The translations under genes were made by a program, and so were the position numbers. 64,000 bases of DNA from Janthinobacterium sp. 1_2014MBL_MicDiv (GTDB taxonomy: Bacteria > Pseudomonadota > Gammaproteobacteria > Burkholderiales > Burkholderiaceae_D): positions 4,650,001 to 4,714,000 of the forward strand of contig NZ_CP011319.1 in the NCBI RefSeq assembly GCF_001865675.1. Direction: 5' to 3'. Positions 51,667 through 60,558 of the stretch are shown here, piece after piece. Numbering within the stretch: the stretch's first letter is position 1; each line of letters begins with the position of its first letter. The notes beneath the pieces are model-generated. The model did no database searches and was not told where the DNA came from. It was given only the letters and a program-made list of their open reading frames with translations.

Positions 51667-51755
51667 CAGTGATTTGTGGCCAAGAAGCGCAACCGTACTG
51701 AAGTACGGTGAGCATCGCAGGCCGCAAAGCGCGACGCGCAGTAGCTTATGTCAGG
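51667..51755. repeat. Intergenic repeat family B, copy between ihfB and lapA
   Basis: This is almost the same as 40023-40118 (70 of 78 columns). The central hairpin is ACCGTACT-GA-AGTACGGT (51692-51709), with both arms changed together compared with the other copy. It lies between the ihfB terminator and the lapA start, and so would be in the leader of lapA if that gene is transcribed from here. Confidence 0.8.
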
Positions 51756-51772
51756 TATTCTCAGCATATTAA

Positions 51773-51802
51773 CAAAAAAAAGCGGCATCCAAGGACGCCG
51801 CT
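51773..51802 (-). terminator. Rho-independent terminator after ihfB
   Basis: On the minus strand AGCGGC and GCCGCT arms are followed by eight T (A-run 51774-51780 on the plus strand). It lies about 26 nt after the ihfB stop and separates ihfB from lapA. Confidence 0.85.
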
Positions 51803-51827
51803 CTTTGTGTCGCCTTCCAGCAGACGA

Positions 51828-52133
51828 TTAATCCTCGATGATCGGTTGTCCGACCATCGCGTCCACCCGCTCGCGCAACTGTTTGCCCGGCTTGAAGTGG
51901 GGCACCCGTTTTTCGGGAACCATCACCTTGTCGCCGGATTTCGGGTTGCGACCGATGCGCGGGGGCCTGCTGTTCAGGGCAAAACTGCCAAAACCGCGGA
52001 TCTCGATGCGTTGACCGGTCGCCAGGGCGTTGGTCATCGCATCGAGAATGGTCTTGACGGCATACTCCGCATCTTTCGCCACCAGCTGAGAATAACGCTC
52101 AGCGAGGCGGTTGATCAGCTCGGACTTTGTCAT
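51828..52133 (-). CDS. ihfB: Integration host factor subunit beta
   Basis: This DNA-bending nucleoid protein has 101 residues and pairs with IhfA. The signature is GFGSFALNSRPPRIGRNPKS. The start MTKSELINRLAERYSQL and the arm sequence with the IHF proline (RPPRIGRNP) identify the beta subunit rather than HU. It lies 17 nt after rpsA, in the conserved rpsA-ihfB order. Confidence 0.97.
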   Translation of the reverse strand: MTKSELINRLAERYSQLVAKDAEYAVKTILDAMTNALATGQRIEIRGFGSFALNSRPPRIGRNPKSGDKVMVPEKRVPHFKPGKQLRERVDAMVGQPIIED

Positions 52134-52150
52134 CTGCCGTATCCGCAGTC

Positions 52151-53863
52151 TTAGTTCTTGTTATCGAACTTAGCTTTCAACAAGGCGCCCAGGCTGGTGG
52201 TGCCCGAAGCTGCGTTGTTGTCGGTAGCTGCCATCTTCTGCATGGCTTCCTGGGTTTCAACGTTGTCTTTCGCTTTGATCGACAGTTGGATACCACGGGC
52301 TTTGCGGTCGATGTTCAACACCATTGCTTCGACGGTATCGCCGACTTTCAGGTGCGTACCAGCATCTTCAACGCGGTCGCGCGAGATTTCGGAAGCGCGC
52401 AGGTAGCCTTCAACTTCTTCGGACAGTTGGATCACGGCGCCTTTAGGCTCAACCGATTTAACGGTACCGGTTACCAGCGAGCCTTTGTCGTTCATGGCTG
52501 CGAAGTTGTTGAATGGGTCACCTTCCAGTTGCTTGACGCCCAGGGAAACGCGCTCGCGCTCAACGTCGATGGCCAGAACGATGGCTTCCAGTTCGTCACC
52601 TTTCTTGAAGCGACGCACGGCTTCTTCGCCGGTTTCGGTCCAGGACAGGTCGGACAGGTGCACCAGACCGTCGATGTTGCCGGCCAGGCCGATGAACACG
52701 CCGAAGTCGGTGATCGATTTGATCGCGCCGCGGACTTTGTCACCTTTCTTATGGGTCACACCGAAGTCGTCCCATGGGTTGGCTTTGCACTGTTTCATAC
52801 CCAGCGAGATACGACGACGCTCTTCGTCGATTTCCAGAACCATCACTTCTACTTCGTCGCCCAGTTGGACAACTTTGTTAGGAGCAACGTTTTTGTTCGT
52901 CCAGTCCATTTCGGAAACGTGTACCAGACCTTCGATACCCTGTTCCACTTCAACGAACGCGCCGTAGTCGGTCAGGTTCGTTACTTTACCGAACAGACGG
53001 GTGCTTTGTGGGTAACGACGGGACAGACCGGTCCAAGGATCGTCGCCCAGTTGTTTCACGCCCAGCGAAACACGGTTTTTCTCTTGATCGTATTTCAGGA
53101 CTTTGGCGGTGATTTCCTGGCCAACCGTCAATACTTCCGACGGGTGACGTACACGGCGCCATGCCAGGTCGGTGATGTGCAGCAGGCCATCGATACCGCC
53201 CAGATCCACGAACGCGCCGTAGTCGGTGATATTTTTGACGACGCCGGTCACGACCGTGCCTTCTTTCAGCGTTTCCATCAGTTTCTGACGCTCTTCGCCC
53301 ATCGAAGCTTCGATGACGGCGCGGCGGGACAGAACCACGTTGTTACGCTTGCGATCCAGCTTGATCACTTTGAATTCGAGGGTTTTGCCTTCGAATGGGG
53401 TGGTGTCTTTGACAGGACGGGTATCAACCAGCGAGCCCGGCAGGAATGCGCGGATGCCGTTGGTCAACACGGTCAGACCGCCTTTGACTTTACCATTGAC
53501 GGTACCGACGACGATTTCGCCCGATTCCATCGCTTTTTCCAGAGCCAGCCACGAAGCCAGACGCTTGGCTTTATCGCGCGACAGGATGGTATCGCCGAAA
53601 CCATTTTCCAGCGATTCGATCGCCACGGAAACGAAGTCGCCAACTTTGACTTCCAGTTCGCCGTGGTCGTTCTTGAATTCTTCGACAGGGATGAATGCTT
53701 CGGATTTGAGGCCAGCGTTCACGATCACGAAATTGTGGTCGAGGCGCACGACTTCAGCGGAAATAACTTCGCCGGAGCGCATATCTTGACGCGACAACGA
53801 TTCCTCGAAGAGCGCAGCAAAACTTTCCATACCGGTAGATTCGTTAGTTGTAACAGTAGACAT
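52151..53863 (-). CDS. rpsA: 30S ribosomal protein S1
   Basis: This is the mRNA-binding ribosomal protein that helps initiate translation of structured or leaderless messages. It has 570 residues: an N-terminal ribosome-binding segment (MESFAALFEESLSRQDMRSG) and six S1 repeats with blocks such as VDLGGIDGLLHITDLAWRRV and AFVEVEQGIEGLVHVSEMDW. The codon use differs visibly from its neighbours, with fewer GC-only codons, as for a very highly expressed gene. The ATG at 53863 has no clear Shine-Dalgarno sequence, which is also usual for rpsA, because S1 regulates its own mRNA. Confidence 0.97.
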   Translation of the reverse strand: MSTVTTNESTGMESFAALFEESLSRQDMRSGEVISAEVVRLDHNFVIVNAGLKSEAFIPVEEFKNDHGELEVKVGDFVSVAIESLENGFGDTILSRDKAKRLASWLALEKAMESGEIVVGTVNGKVKGGLTVLTNGIRAFLPGSLVDTRPVKDTTPFEGKTLEFKVIKLDRKRNNVVLSRRAVIEASMGEERQKLMETLKEGTVVTGVVKNITDYGAFVDLGGIDGLLHITDLAWRRVRHPSEVLTVGQEITAKVLKYDQEKNRVSLGVKQLGDDPWTGLSRRYPQSTRLFGKVTNLTDYGAFVEVEQGIEGLVHVSEMDWTNKNVAPNKVVQLGDEVEVMVLEIDEERRRISLGMKQCKANPWDDFGVTHKKGDKVRGAIKSITDFGVFIGLAGNIDGLVHLSDLSWTETGEEAVRRFKKGDELEAIVLAIDVERERVSLGVKQLEGDPFNNFAAMNDKGSLVTGTVKSVEPKGAVIQLSEEVEGYLRASEISRDRVEDAGTHLKVGDTVEAMVLNIDRKARGIQLSIKAKDNVETQEAMQKMAATDNNAASGTTSLGALLKAKFDNKN

Positions 53864-54007
53864 AGGGTTCACACAGGTTATCCAGCAGAGATCGCACGAT
53901 GCGACTTAAACTGGGTTAGGTTTTTGACACACCCGGACAGGCCAGGAGCCGTCACGGGCACCACATAGCAGGCATTACAGATGACATAAAGCACGCTATT
54001 TTGCTGC

Positions 54008-54676
54008 TTATCTTGCTGCCGACGCATACCATTTCAACACGGTTTCAACAGCCTCATCGGCCGTCATTCCCGAGGTATCGAGGACATGCGCCCCTTCCGC
54101 GGGGACCAGCGGCGCAATCGCACGGTGAGTATCACGTTCGTCCCGCGCCTGCAAATCCATCAGAAGGTCTTCCATATTAGCAGAAAAACCCTTGTCTATC
54201 AATTGCTTGTAGCGCCGTTGCGCGCGCGCCTCGACGCTGGCCGTGAGGAATACCTTCAGCGCGGCATGCGGAAAGATCACCGTCCCCATGTCGCGCCCGT
54301 CGGCCACCAGGCCTGGCGTCTTGCGAAAGCCCAGCTGCAAACCCACGAGGGCGTGGCGCACAGTTGGCAATACGGCAATTTTAGACGCCGTATTGCCCAC
54401 TTCTTCGGCACGGATCTGCTCGGTGACGTTTTCATGCGCGAGCAGGATTTCGCCGCCGGCGAAATGGCATGGCAGGTGTTCGGCCAGCTTGGCCAGCGCG
54501 TGTTCGTCGCGCAAGTCCGTACCCCGGCGCAGTGCCGACAGGGCCGTCAGGCGGTACAGCGCGCCGGAATCGAGGTAATGAAAGCCGAGCTTGTCGGCCA
54601 CGCGGTGCGCCACCGTGCCCTTGCCTGAGGCGGTGGGGCCGTCGATGGCGATGACTGGGATGTTGGAGTTCGGCAT
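54008..54676 (-). CDS. cmk: Cytidylate kinase
   Basis: Cmk phosphorylates CMP and dCMP with ATP. It has 222 residues. The P-loop is AIDGPTASGKGTVAHRVAD. The CMP-binding region shows LDSGALYRLTAL, ADGRDMGTVIFPHA and the LID block RAQRRYKQL. It lies between aroA (91 nt upstream) and rpsA (144 nt downstream), the conserved aroA-cmk-rpsA order of proteobacteria. Confidence 0.96.
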   Translation of the reverse strand: MPNSNIPVIAIDGPTASGKGTVAHRVADKLGFHYLDSGALYRLTALSALRRGTDLRDEHALAKLAEHLPCHFAGGEILLAHENVTEQIRAEEVGNTASKIAVLPTVRHALVGLQLGFRKTPGLVADGRDMGTVIFPHAALKVFLTASVEARAQRRYKQLIDKGFSANMEDLLMDLQARDERDTHRAIAPLVPAEGAHVLDTSGMTADEAVETVLKWYASAAR

Positions 54677-54700
54677 AGTTTTGTCACATTAAAAAGACTG

Positions 54701-54761
54701 AACCTCAAAGCGGCGCCGGGGTCGGCCCCTCAGGGTCCGGCCCCAGGTTTCACTTGAGGTT
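54701..54761. repeat. Nested palindrome between cmk and aroA
   Basis: The outer arms AACCTCAA and TTGAGGTT enclose a GC-rich inner stem (GGGGTCGGCCC with GGTCCGGCCCC). This nested structure resembles GGTCCGGCCCC-type intergenic repeats of betaproteobacteria. It may act as a partial terminator between aroA and cmk or stabilise the mRNA. Confidence 0.6.
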
Positions 54762-54767
54762 ACCTGG

Positions 54768-56123
54768 TTAAATCAAAGTATCCCTGGCAATCCCCGCGAA
54801 TGCGGCGAAATACTCGGGGAAGGTCTTGGCCACGCATTTCGGGTCGTTGATGCGCATTTCATTGCCGCGGCGCGCGGCGCCGTCCAGCGAAGCGAGCGAA
54901 AAGCACATGGCCATGCGGTGGTCGTCATACGTGTCGATGGTGGCTGGCTGGATCTCGGCCGGCGGCGTCACGCGCAGGTAGTCGGCCCCCTCTTCCACGT
55001 CCGCGCCGAGCTTGCGCAATTCCGTCGCCATGGCGGCCAGGCGGTCCGTTTCCTTCACCCTCCAGCTGGCGATATTGCGCAGGGTACTCGTGCCGTCCGC
55101 GTACAGGGCGGCCACGGCGATCGTCATGGCGGCGTCGGGAATGTGGTTGAAATCCATGTCGACGGCTTTCAATACGCCGTTCGAACGGGCCTCGATCCAG
55201 TTCTCGCCCATGGTGATGGTCGCGCCCATCTGCTGCAAGGCTTCGACGAAACGCACGTCGCCCTGGATGCTGTCGCGCCCCACGCCCTCCACGCGCACGG
55301 GACCGCCGCCGATGGCGCCGGCCGCCAGGAAGTACGACGCCGACGAGGCATCGCCCTCGACGTGGATGGTGCCCGGGCTTTGGTACTGCTGGCCCGGCTG
55401 CACGGTGAACGACTGCCAGCCGTCATGCTCGACCGTCACGCCGAAACGGCGCATCAGGTTCAGGGTAATTTCAATGTACGGCTTCGAAATCAGCTCGCCC
55501 GTCACGTCGATGGTCACCGCGTGGTCGCGCGCCATCAGCGGCGCCACCATCAGCAGGGCCGTCAAGAACTGGCTCGACACGTTGCCGCGCACGGCGATGC
55601 GCTGCGCGTGGATATGGCCGCGGCGGATGCGCAGCGGCGGGAAACCCTGCTCGCCCGTGTATTCGATCTGCGTGCCGACGGCGTTCAGCGCATCGACCAG
55701 GTCGCCGATCGGGCGCTCGTGCATGCGCGACACGCCGTGCAGGGTGTAATCGCCGCCGATGACGGCCAGCGCCGCCGTCAGCGGGCGGATCGCCGTGCCG
55801 GCATTGCCCATGAACAGGTCCGCCGCGTGGTGCGGGAACACGCCGCCGCAGCCTTCCACGTGGTGGATCTGGTGTGCCGTGGCCGGGTCGCCCAGCAACT
55901 CGTCCTGCGTCCATTTCACGCCCAGCGACGTCAGGGCCGTCAGCATGACGAAGGTGTCGTCGGAGGCGAGCAGGTCGACGATCTTCGTCGTGCCCTTGGC
56001 CAGCGCGGCCAGCAGCAGCACGCGATTGGAAATGCTTTTCGAGCCGGGCAGGCGCACCGTGCCTGCGGCGTGCATGACCGGCTTCAGGTCGATATGGTGG
56101 GGGTATTGCTTGGTTTGCGTCAT
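54768..56123 (-). CDS. aroA: 3-phosphoshikimate 1-carboxyvinyltransferase (EPSP synthase)
   Basis: This enzyme makes EPSP from shikimate-3-phosphate and phosphoenolpyruvate in the shikimate pathway. It has 451 residues. The substrate-binding block is RLPGSKSISNRVLLLAALA, the PEP region has LFMGNAGTAIRPLTAALAV, and the C-terminal RVKETDRLAAMATELRKLG and DDHRMAMCFSL blocks are intact. It is 18 nt downstream of tyrA, so the two are likely one transcript. Confidence 0.97.
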   Translation of the reverse strand: MTQTKQYPHHIDLKPVMHAAGTVRLPGSKSISNRVLLLAALAKGTTKIVDLLASDDTFVMLTALTSLGVKWTQDELLGDPATAHQIHHVEGCGGVFPHHAADLFMGNAGTAIRPLTAALAVIGGDYTLHGVSRMHERPIGDLVDALNAVGTQIEYTGEQGFPPLRIRRGHIHAQRIAVRGNVSSQFLTALLMVAPLMARDHAVTIDVTGELISKPYIEITLNLMRRFGVTVEHDGWQSFTVQPGQQYQSPGTIHVEGDASSASYFLAAGAIGGGPVRVEGVGRDSIQGDVRFVEALQQMGATITMGENWIEARSNGVLKAVDMDFNHIPDAAMTIAVAALYADGTSTLRNIASWRVKETDRLAAMATELRKLGADVEEGADYLRVTPPAEIQPATIDTYDDHRMAMCFSLASLDGAARRGNEMRINDPKCVAKTFPEYFAAFAGIARDTLI

Positions 56124-56141
56124 GCTGGAATCCTTGAATAT

Positions 56142-57050
56142 TTATTGTGCGGGCGCGGCCGGTATTTCTGCCGTTTCGATCGCCTCGATCCATTGCTGCC
56201 GGGCGTGCTGGGCGTTCGCATACACGCCTTCGATGGCGGCGCCGTCGCCGGCGGCCAGGTGCGCGCGCAGCGCCGTCAACTGCGCCAGGTAGGCGTCCAG
56301 TTCATGCAGCAGCGCCGGCTGGTTGGCCAGGCTGATGTCGCGCCACATTTCCGGCGATGAGCCGGCGATGCGCGTAAAGTCGCGAAAGCCGCTGGCCGCG
56401 TACTGGAACAGCAGGCCCGCGTGCGGCTTCCTGGCGATGTCGTCGACCAGCGCAAAGGCCAGCAAATGCGGCAGATGGCTGACGGCGGCAAACACCTTGT
56501 CGTGCTCTGCGGGCGTCAAGACGTGCAGGATGGCGCCGCAGGCACGCCATGCGGCCGCCACGCGCTCCACGTCGGCCGCGGCATTTTCCGCCAGCGGCGT
56601 GAGCACCACTTTCTTGCCTTGATACAAGTCAATGATGGCGGCGTCGGGGCCATTCGTCTCGCGCCCCGCGATCGGATGGCCGGGCACGAATTGCGCCACC
56701 TTGCCCCCCAGCGCCGCGCGCGCCGCCGCCACCACGTCGCTTTTCGTGCTGCCCGCGTCGGTGACGATGGTGCCCGGCTGCAGATGCGGCGCGATGGAGG
56801 CCAGGATCGCCCCCGTCTGCGCCACGGGCGCGGCCAGCAGCACCAGGTCGGCGCCGGCGATGGCCTCCGCCATGTCGCCGCCGATCTCGTCGATGATGCC
56901 CAGCGCCAGGGCGCGCGCCATCGAGGCCGGCGAACGGCCCATGCCGACCACCGTGGCCACCGCCCCCGCATGCTTTAACGCGCGCGCGAACGAGCCGCCT
57001 ATCAGGCCCACGCCGAAGATGACGACCTTTTTCAGTGCAGGCGTCGTCAT
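56142..57050 (-). CDS. tyrA: Prephenate dehydrogenase (TyrA family)
   Basis: This enzyme converts prephenate (or arogenate) to hydroxyphenylpyruvate (or tyrosine) with NAD(P)+. It has 302 residues. The nucleotide site is IFGVGLIGGSFARALKHAG. The catalytic region contains GHPIAGRETNGPDAAIIDLY and PAEHDKVFAAVSHLPHLLAF. It has no fused chorismate mutase or ACT domain. It starts 4 nt before the hisC stop and precedes aroA by 18 nt. Confidence 0.95.
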   Translation of the reverse strand: MTTPALKKVVIFGVGLIGGSFARALKHAGAVATVVGMGRSPASMARALALGIIDEIGGDMAEAIAGADLVLLAAPVAQTGAILASIAPHLQPGTIVTDAGSTKSDVVAAARAALGGKVAQFVPGHPIAGRETNGPDAAIIDLYQGKKVVLTPLAENAAADVERVAAAWRACGAILHVLTPAEHDKVFAAVSHLPHLLAFALVDDIARKPHAGLLFQYAASGFRDFTRIAGSSPEMWRDISLANQPALLHELDAYLAQLTALRAHLAAGDGAAIEGVYANAQHARQQWIEAIETAEIPAAPAQ

Positions 57051-57054
57051 GGCG

Positions 57055-58161
57055 TCAGGCCAGCGCTTTCGTCAGCGCGGCGATGAAGATGGCGTTTTCC
57101 TGCGGCAGGCCGATGGAAATGCGCAGCCATTGCGGCAAGCCATAGCTGCCCACGGGGCGCACGATCACGCCCTGCTTGAGCAGCGCCAGGTTGACGCGCG
57201 CGCCGGCGCCGTCGTCCTCGCCCACCTTCACCAGCACGAAATTGCCGTGCGACGGCACGTATTCCAGGCCCAGTTGCGTGAACGCTTCCGTGAACTGCCG
57301 GTAGCCGGCCGCGTTGTTGCGCGCGCTCTTGTCGAGGAATTCCTTGTCGTTCAGGGCGGCGATGGCTGCCGCCTGCGCCATCGAATTGACGTTGAATGGC
57401 TGGCGGATGCGGTTCATCAGGTCCGTCAGCGCCGGCTGGGCGATGGCGAAACCGACGCGCAGGCCGGCCAGGCCATAGGCCTTCGACAGGGTGCGCGAGA
57501 CCACCAGGTTCGGATACTGGCGCACCCACGCCGTCGACTCGTACTGGTCGCCGGCCGACAGAAATTCGTTGTAGGCCTCGTCAAGCACGACGACGACATG
57601 CTGCGGCACCTTCTGCAGGAAGGCTTCGAGCTGCGCGGCCGACAGGAAGGTGCCGGTCGGGTTGTTCGGGTTGGCGATGAAGACCAGGCGCGTGTCGTCG
57701 GCGATTGCCGCCGCCATGGCGTCCAGGTCATGGCCATAGGCTTGCGCCGGCACGACGATGTGGCGCGCGCCCAGGCCTTGCGTGGCCAGCGCATACACGG
57801 CGAACGAGTACTGCGAATACACGACGGACTGGCCGTGTTCGACAAACGCGTGCGCGGCGATTTCCAGGATGTCGTTGCTGCCGTTGCCCAGCGTGATCCA
57901 GTCGGCCGGCACGTCATAGCGCTGCGACAGCACGGCTTTCAGGTCGAAGCCGTTGGCGTCCGGGTAGCGGCCCAGGTCATCGATGGCGGCGATCATCGCC
58001 TGCTTGGCCGATTCCGGCATGCCGTACGGGTTTTCATTCGACGCCAGCTTGACGATGGATGCCTCGTCGAGGCCGAATTCGCGCGCGACTTCGGCGATCG
58101 GTTTGCCGCTCTGGTAAGGGGCGATGGCGCGGACGTATTCTGGACCGATATTTTTAGACAT
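57055..58161 (-). CDS. hisC: Histidinol-phosphate aminotransferase (aromatic-amino-acid aminotransferase role likely)
   Basis: This PLP-dependent aminotransferase has 368 residues. The PLP lysine lies in VVSRTLSKAYGLAGLRVGFA, and the Asn-Pro-Asn-Asn-Pro motif is VFIANPNNPTGTFL. The family name is HisC, but its place between pheA and tyrA in a betaproteobacterial aromatic cluster suggests it acts on phenylpyruvate or hydroxyphenylpyruvate, as HisCb-type enzymes do. That is inference from context. A repeat-rich gap of 128 nt separates it from pheA. Confidence 0.93.
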   Translation of the reverse strand: MSKNIGPEYVRAIAPYQSGKPIAEVAREFGLDEASIVKLASNENPYGMPESAKQAMIAAIDDLGRYPDANGFDLKAVLSQRYDVPADWITLGNGSNDILEIAAHAFVEHGQSVVYSQYSFAVYALATQGLGARHIVVPAQAYGHDLDAMAAAIADDTRLVFIANPNNPTGTFLSAAQLEAFLQKVPQHVVVVLDEAYNEFLSAGDQYESTAWVRQYPNLVVSRTLSKAYGLAGLRVGFAIAQPALTDLMNRIRQPFNVNSMAQAAAIAALNDKEFLDKSARNNAAGYRQFTEAFTQLGLEYVPSHGNFVLVKVGEDDGAGARVNLALLKQGVIVRPVGSYGLPQWLRISIGLPQENAIFIAALTKALA

Positions 58162-58207
58162 GGTGTTCTTTAAAAGTTGGTGAATGATTAGGCTGGTGGC
58201 TGTTGCC

Positions 58208-58280
58208 GGGTTACGCTGCGCTAACCCAACCTACAGCTTATTGTAGGTCGGATTAGGCCGCAGGCCGTAATCCGACACCA
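58208..58280. repeat. Palindromic intergenic repeats including family A, copy 2
   Basis: Three inverted repeats lie in a row between pheA and hisC: GGGTTA...TAACCC (58208-58227), ACCTACA...TGTAGGT, and TCGGATTA...TAATCCGA (58248-58275). Over 58242-58277 it is the reverse complement of 6930-6965 with 5 differences, including a compensatory stem change. It may form a strong mRNA stem in the aromatic operon. Confidence 0.75.
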
Positions 58281-58289
58281 CCGTTGGCG

Positions 58290-59360
58290 TCACAGACTGA
58301 CCGGATACGACCCCAGCACCTTGAAGAAAGCCGCATTGCCCTGCAACTCCGCCAGCGCCTGGGCCACGGCCGCGTCGTGCACGTGACCTTCCACGTCGAC
58401 ATAGAAATAATACTCCCAGCTGCCCATGCGCGCCGGACGCGACTCGAAGCGCGTCATCGACACGCCGTGCTTCGCCAGGGGCGCCAGCAGCTGGTATACG
58501 GCGCCGGCCTTGTTCGGCACGGCCAGCACCAGCGAGGTCTGGTCCTTGCCCGACGGCGCCGTCTGCAGCGTCCCCACGACGGCAAAGCGCGTGCGGTTGT
58601 GCGGGTCGTCCTGGATATGGCCCTTGACCACGCCCAGCTTGTACTGCGCGCCCGCCAGTTCGCTGGCGATCGCCGCCACCGTCGGATCGTCGCCGGCCAT
58701 GCGCGCCGCTTCCGCGTTCGAGGCCACGGCATGGCGCGCGATGTGCGGGTAATTCTGGTTCAGCCACACCTGGCACTGGGCCAGCGCCTGCGAATGGGCG
58801 CAGATGGAAGTGATGCCATCCATGTTGCCGCTCTTCGTCATCAGGCTGTGGTGCACGGCAATCGCCACTTCGCCGCTGATGATGAGGCTGGTCTGCAGCA
58901 TCATGTCCAGCGTGCGGTTGACGGCGCCTTCCGAGGAATTCTCGATCGGCACCACGCCGAAATCGGCCGTCCCCGCCTCGGCGGAGCGGAATACCTCATC
59001 GATGGACGCGCATGGCAAGCCTTCGACGGCGCTGCCGAACTGCTGGTACACGGCCTGCTCGCTGAAGGTGCCGGCCGGGCCAAGATACGCCACGGTGACG
59101 CGCTTTTCCAGCGAGCGGCAGGACGACATGATTTCGCGGAAGATGGTCTGCACTTCGCGGTCGCCCATGGGGCCGGGATTGCGCTCGGCCACGCCGCGCA
59201 GCACTTGCGCTTCGCGCTCGGGACGGAAGACAGGCGCCTGGGTCTCGGCCTTCACGTGGCCCACCTGCTGGGCGATCTGCGCGCGGCGGTTCAGCAGTTC
59301 GAGGATTTGCGCGTCGATCGCATCGATCTGTTCGCGCAGCGGTTTCAATTTATCGGTCAT
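58290..59360 (-). CDS. pheA: Bifunctional chorismate mutase / prephenate dehydratase (P-protein)
   Basis: This enzyme channels chorismate to phenylpyruvate. It has 356 residues: an N-terminal chorismate mutase of the AroQ helical type (about residues 1-90, LREQIDAIDAQILELLNRRA), a prephenate dehydratase (about 95-275, VAYLGPAGTFSEQAVYQQFG) and a C-terminal ACT domain (about 280-356) with the Phe-binding ESRP motif. All three domains look complete, so Phe feedback control is expected. The gene is followed by repeat elements before hisC. Confidence 0.96.
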   Translation of the reverse strand: MTDKLKPLREQIDAIDAQILELLNRRAQIAQQVGHVKAETQAPVFRPEREAQVLRGVAERNPGPMGDREVQTIFREIMSSCRSLEKRVTVAYLGPAGTFSEQAVYQQFGSAVEGLPCASIDEVFRSAEAGTADFGVVPIENSSEGAVNRTLDMMLQTSLIISGEVAIAVHHSLMTKSGNMDGITSICAHSQALAQCQVWLNQNYPHIARHAVASNAEAARMAGDDPTVAAIASELAGAQYKLGVVKGHIQDDPHNRTRFAVVGTLQTAPSGKDQTSLVLAVPNKAGAVYQLLAPLAKHGVSMTRFESRPARMGSWEYYFYVDVEGHVHDAAVAQALAELQGNAAFFKVLGSYPVSL

Positions 59361-59443
59361 GGTTGGTTTGTTTCGTCAGCTGTACTTCAATCATTGCCGC
59401 GCGGCCTGCGCCGGCGGCGGGCCGGCGCGGTCGGTTATGCGAC

Positions 59444-60535
59444 TCAGCGTCCGGCAAACTCGTTCAAATAGTTGACCAGGGCTTGCACGCCCTCGATCGG
59501 CATCGCGTTATAGATCGATGCACGCATGCCGCCGACGGACTTGTGGCCCTTCAGCTGCAGCAGGCCGCGCTGCTTTGCGCCGGCCAGGAATGCGTCGTTC
59601 ATACTCTCGTCGCGCAGATAGAACGGGATGGTCATGCGCGAGCGGTATGCGGGAGCGACCCGGTTCTGGTAGAAGTCGTCCGCATCGAGCGCCGCGTACA
59701 GCAGCGCCGCTTTCTCAATATTACGCTGTTCCATGGCTGCAACGCCACCTTGCCGTTTCAGCCACTGGAAAACCAGGCCGGCGATATAGATGCCGTAGGT
59801 GGGCGGCGTGTTGTACATCGACTCATGTTCGGCCACGATGGACCAGTCGAAGGCCGACGGGCAAATCGGCAGCGCCTTGCCCAGCAAGTCTTCGCGCACG
59901 ATGACCACGGTGAGGCCGGCCGGGCCGATATTTTTCTGCGCGCCGCCGAAGATCACGCCATATTGCGATACATCAATGACGCGCGACAGGATGTGCGAGG
60001 ACATGTCGGCCACGATGGTGGTGCCAGCCGGCACCTGCGGCGCCTGCTGGAATTCCACGCCGTCGATGGTTTCATTGGTGCAGATGTGCAGATAGGCGGC
60101 GCCCGGCGTCAGCTTCCACTCGGCCACTGGCGGCACGCCCGTGAAACCGGCGGCCTGCGACGAGGCGGCCACGTTGACGGTGGCGTATTTCGCCGCTTCC
60201 TTGACCGACTTGCCCGACCAGGAGCCCGTGTGCACGAAGTCGACGGTGGCCGGCTGCGTGGCGCCATGGCCCACCAGGTTCATCGGGATGATGGCGTTCT
60301 CGCCCAGGCCGCCGCCCTGCAGGAACAGGATCTTGTAGTTATCGGGCACGGCCAGCAATTCGCGCAGGTCGGCGACGGCTTGCCGGTAGATGGAGATGAA
60401 TTCGGGACCACGGTGGCTCATTTCCATCACCGACATGCCGCTGCCATGCCAGTCCTGCATTTCCGCGGCGGCTTGCGCCAGCACTTCCTTGGGCAGCACG
60501 GCCGGTCCGGCGGAGAAATTGTAGATATGGGTCAC
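59444..60535 (-). CDS. serC: Phosphoserine aminotransferase
   Basis: SerC transaminates 3-phosphohydroxypyruvate to phosphoserine in serine synthesis and also acts in pyridoxine synthesis. It has 363 residues. The start FSAGPAVLPKEVL and the PLP-lysine region GAQKNIGPAGLTVVIV are diagnostic. It lies between the DUF2059 protein and pheA, which is the normal gyrA - serC - pheA order. A GC-rich hairpin (about 59398-59430) follows in the gap before pheA. Confidence 0.96.
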   Translation of the reverse strand: MTHIYNFSAGPAVLPKEVLAQAAAEMQDWHGSGMSVMEMSHRGPEFISIYRQAVADLRELLAVPDNYKILFLQGGGLGENAIIPMNLVGHGATQPATVDFVHTGSWSGKSVKEAAKYATVNVAASSQAAGFTGVPPVAEWKLTPGAAYLHICTNETIDGVEFQQAPQVPAGTTIVADMSSHILSRVIDVSQYGVIFGGAQKNIGPAGLTVVIVREDLLGKALPICPSAFDWSIVAEHESMYNTPPTYGIYIAGLVFQWLKRQGGVAAMEQRNIEKAALLYAALDADDFYQNRVAPAYRSRMTIPFYLRDESMNDAFLAGAKQRGLLQLKGHKSVGGMRASIYNAMPIEGVQALVNYLNEFAGR

Positions 60536-60558
60536 GATACGGTCCTTGGTAAATGGGA

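Noticed and set aside
51593..51727. An N-terminal extension of lapA by 45 codons
   Set aside because: The extra codons run through a repeat that also occurs at 40023. The conserved LapA start is MKIISTIVG at 51592.
40023..51755. An insertion sequence or transposon footprint for the family B repeats
   Set aside because: No transposase, terminal inverted repeats or target duplications are visible. The compensatory stem changes fit a structured repeat better.
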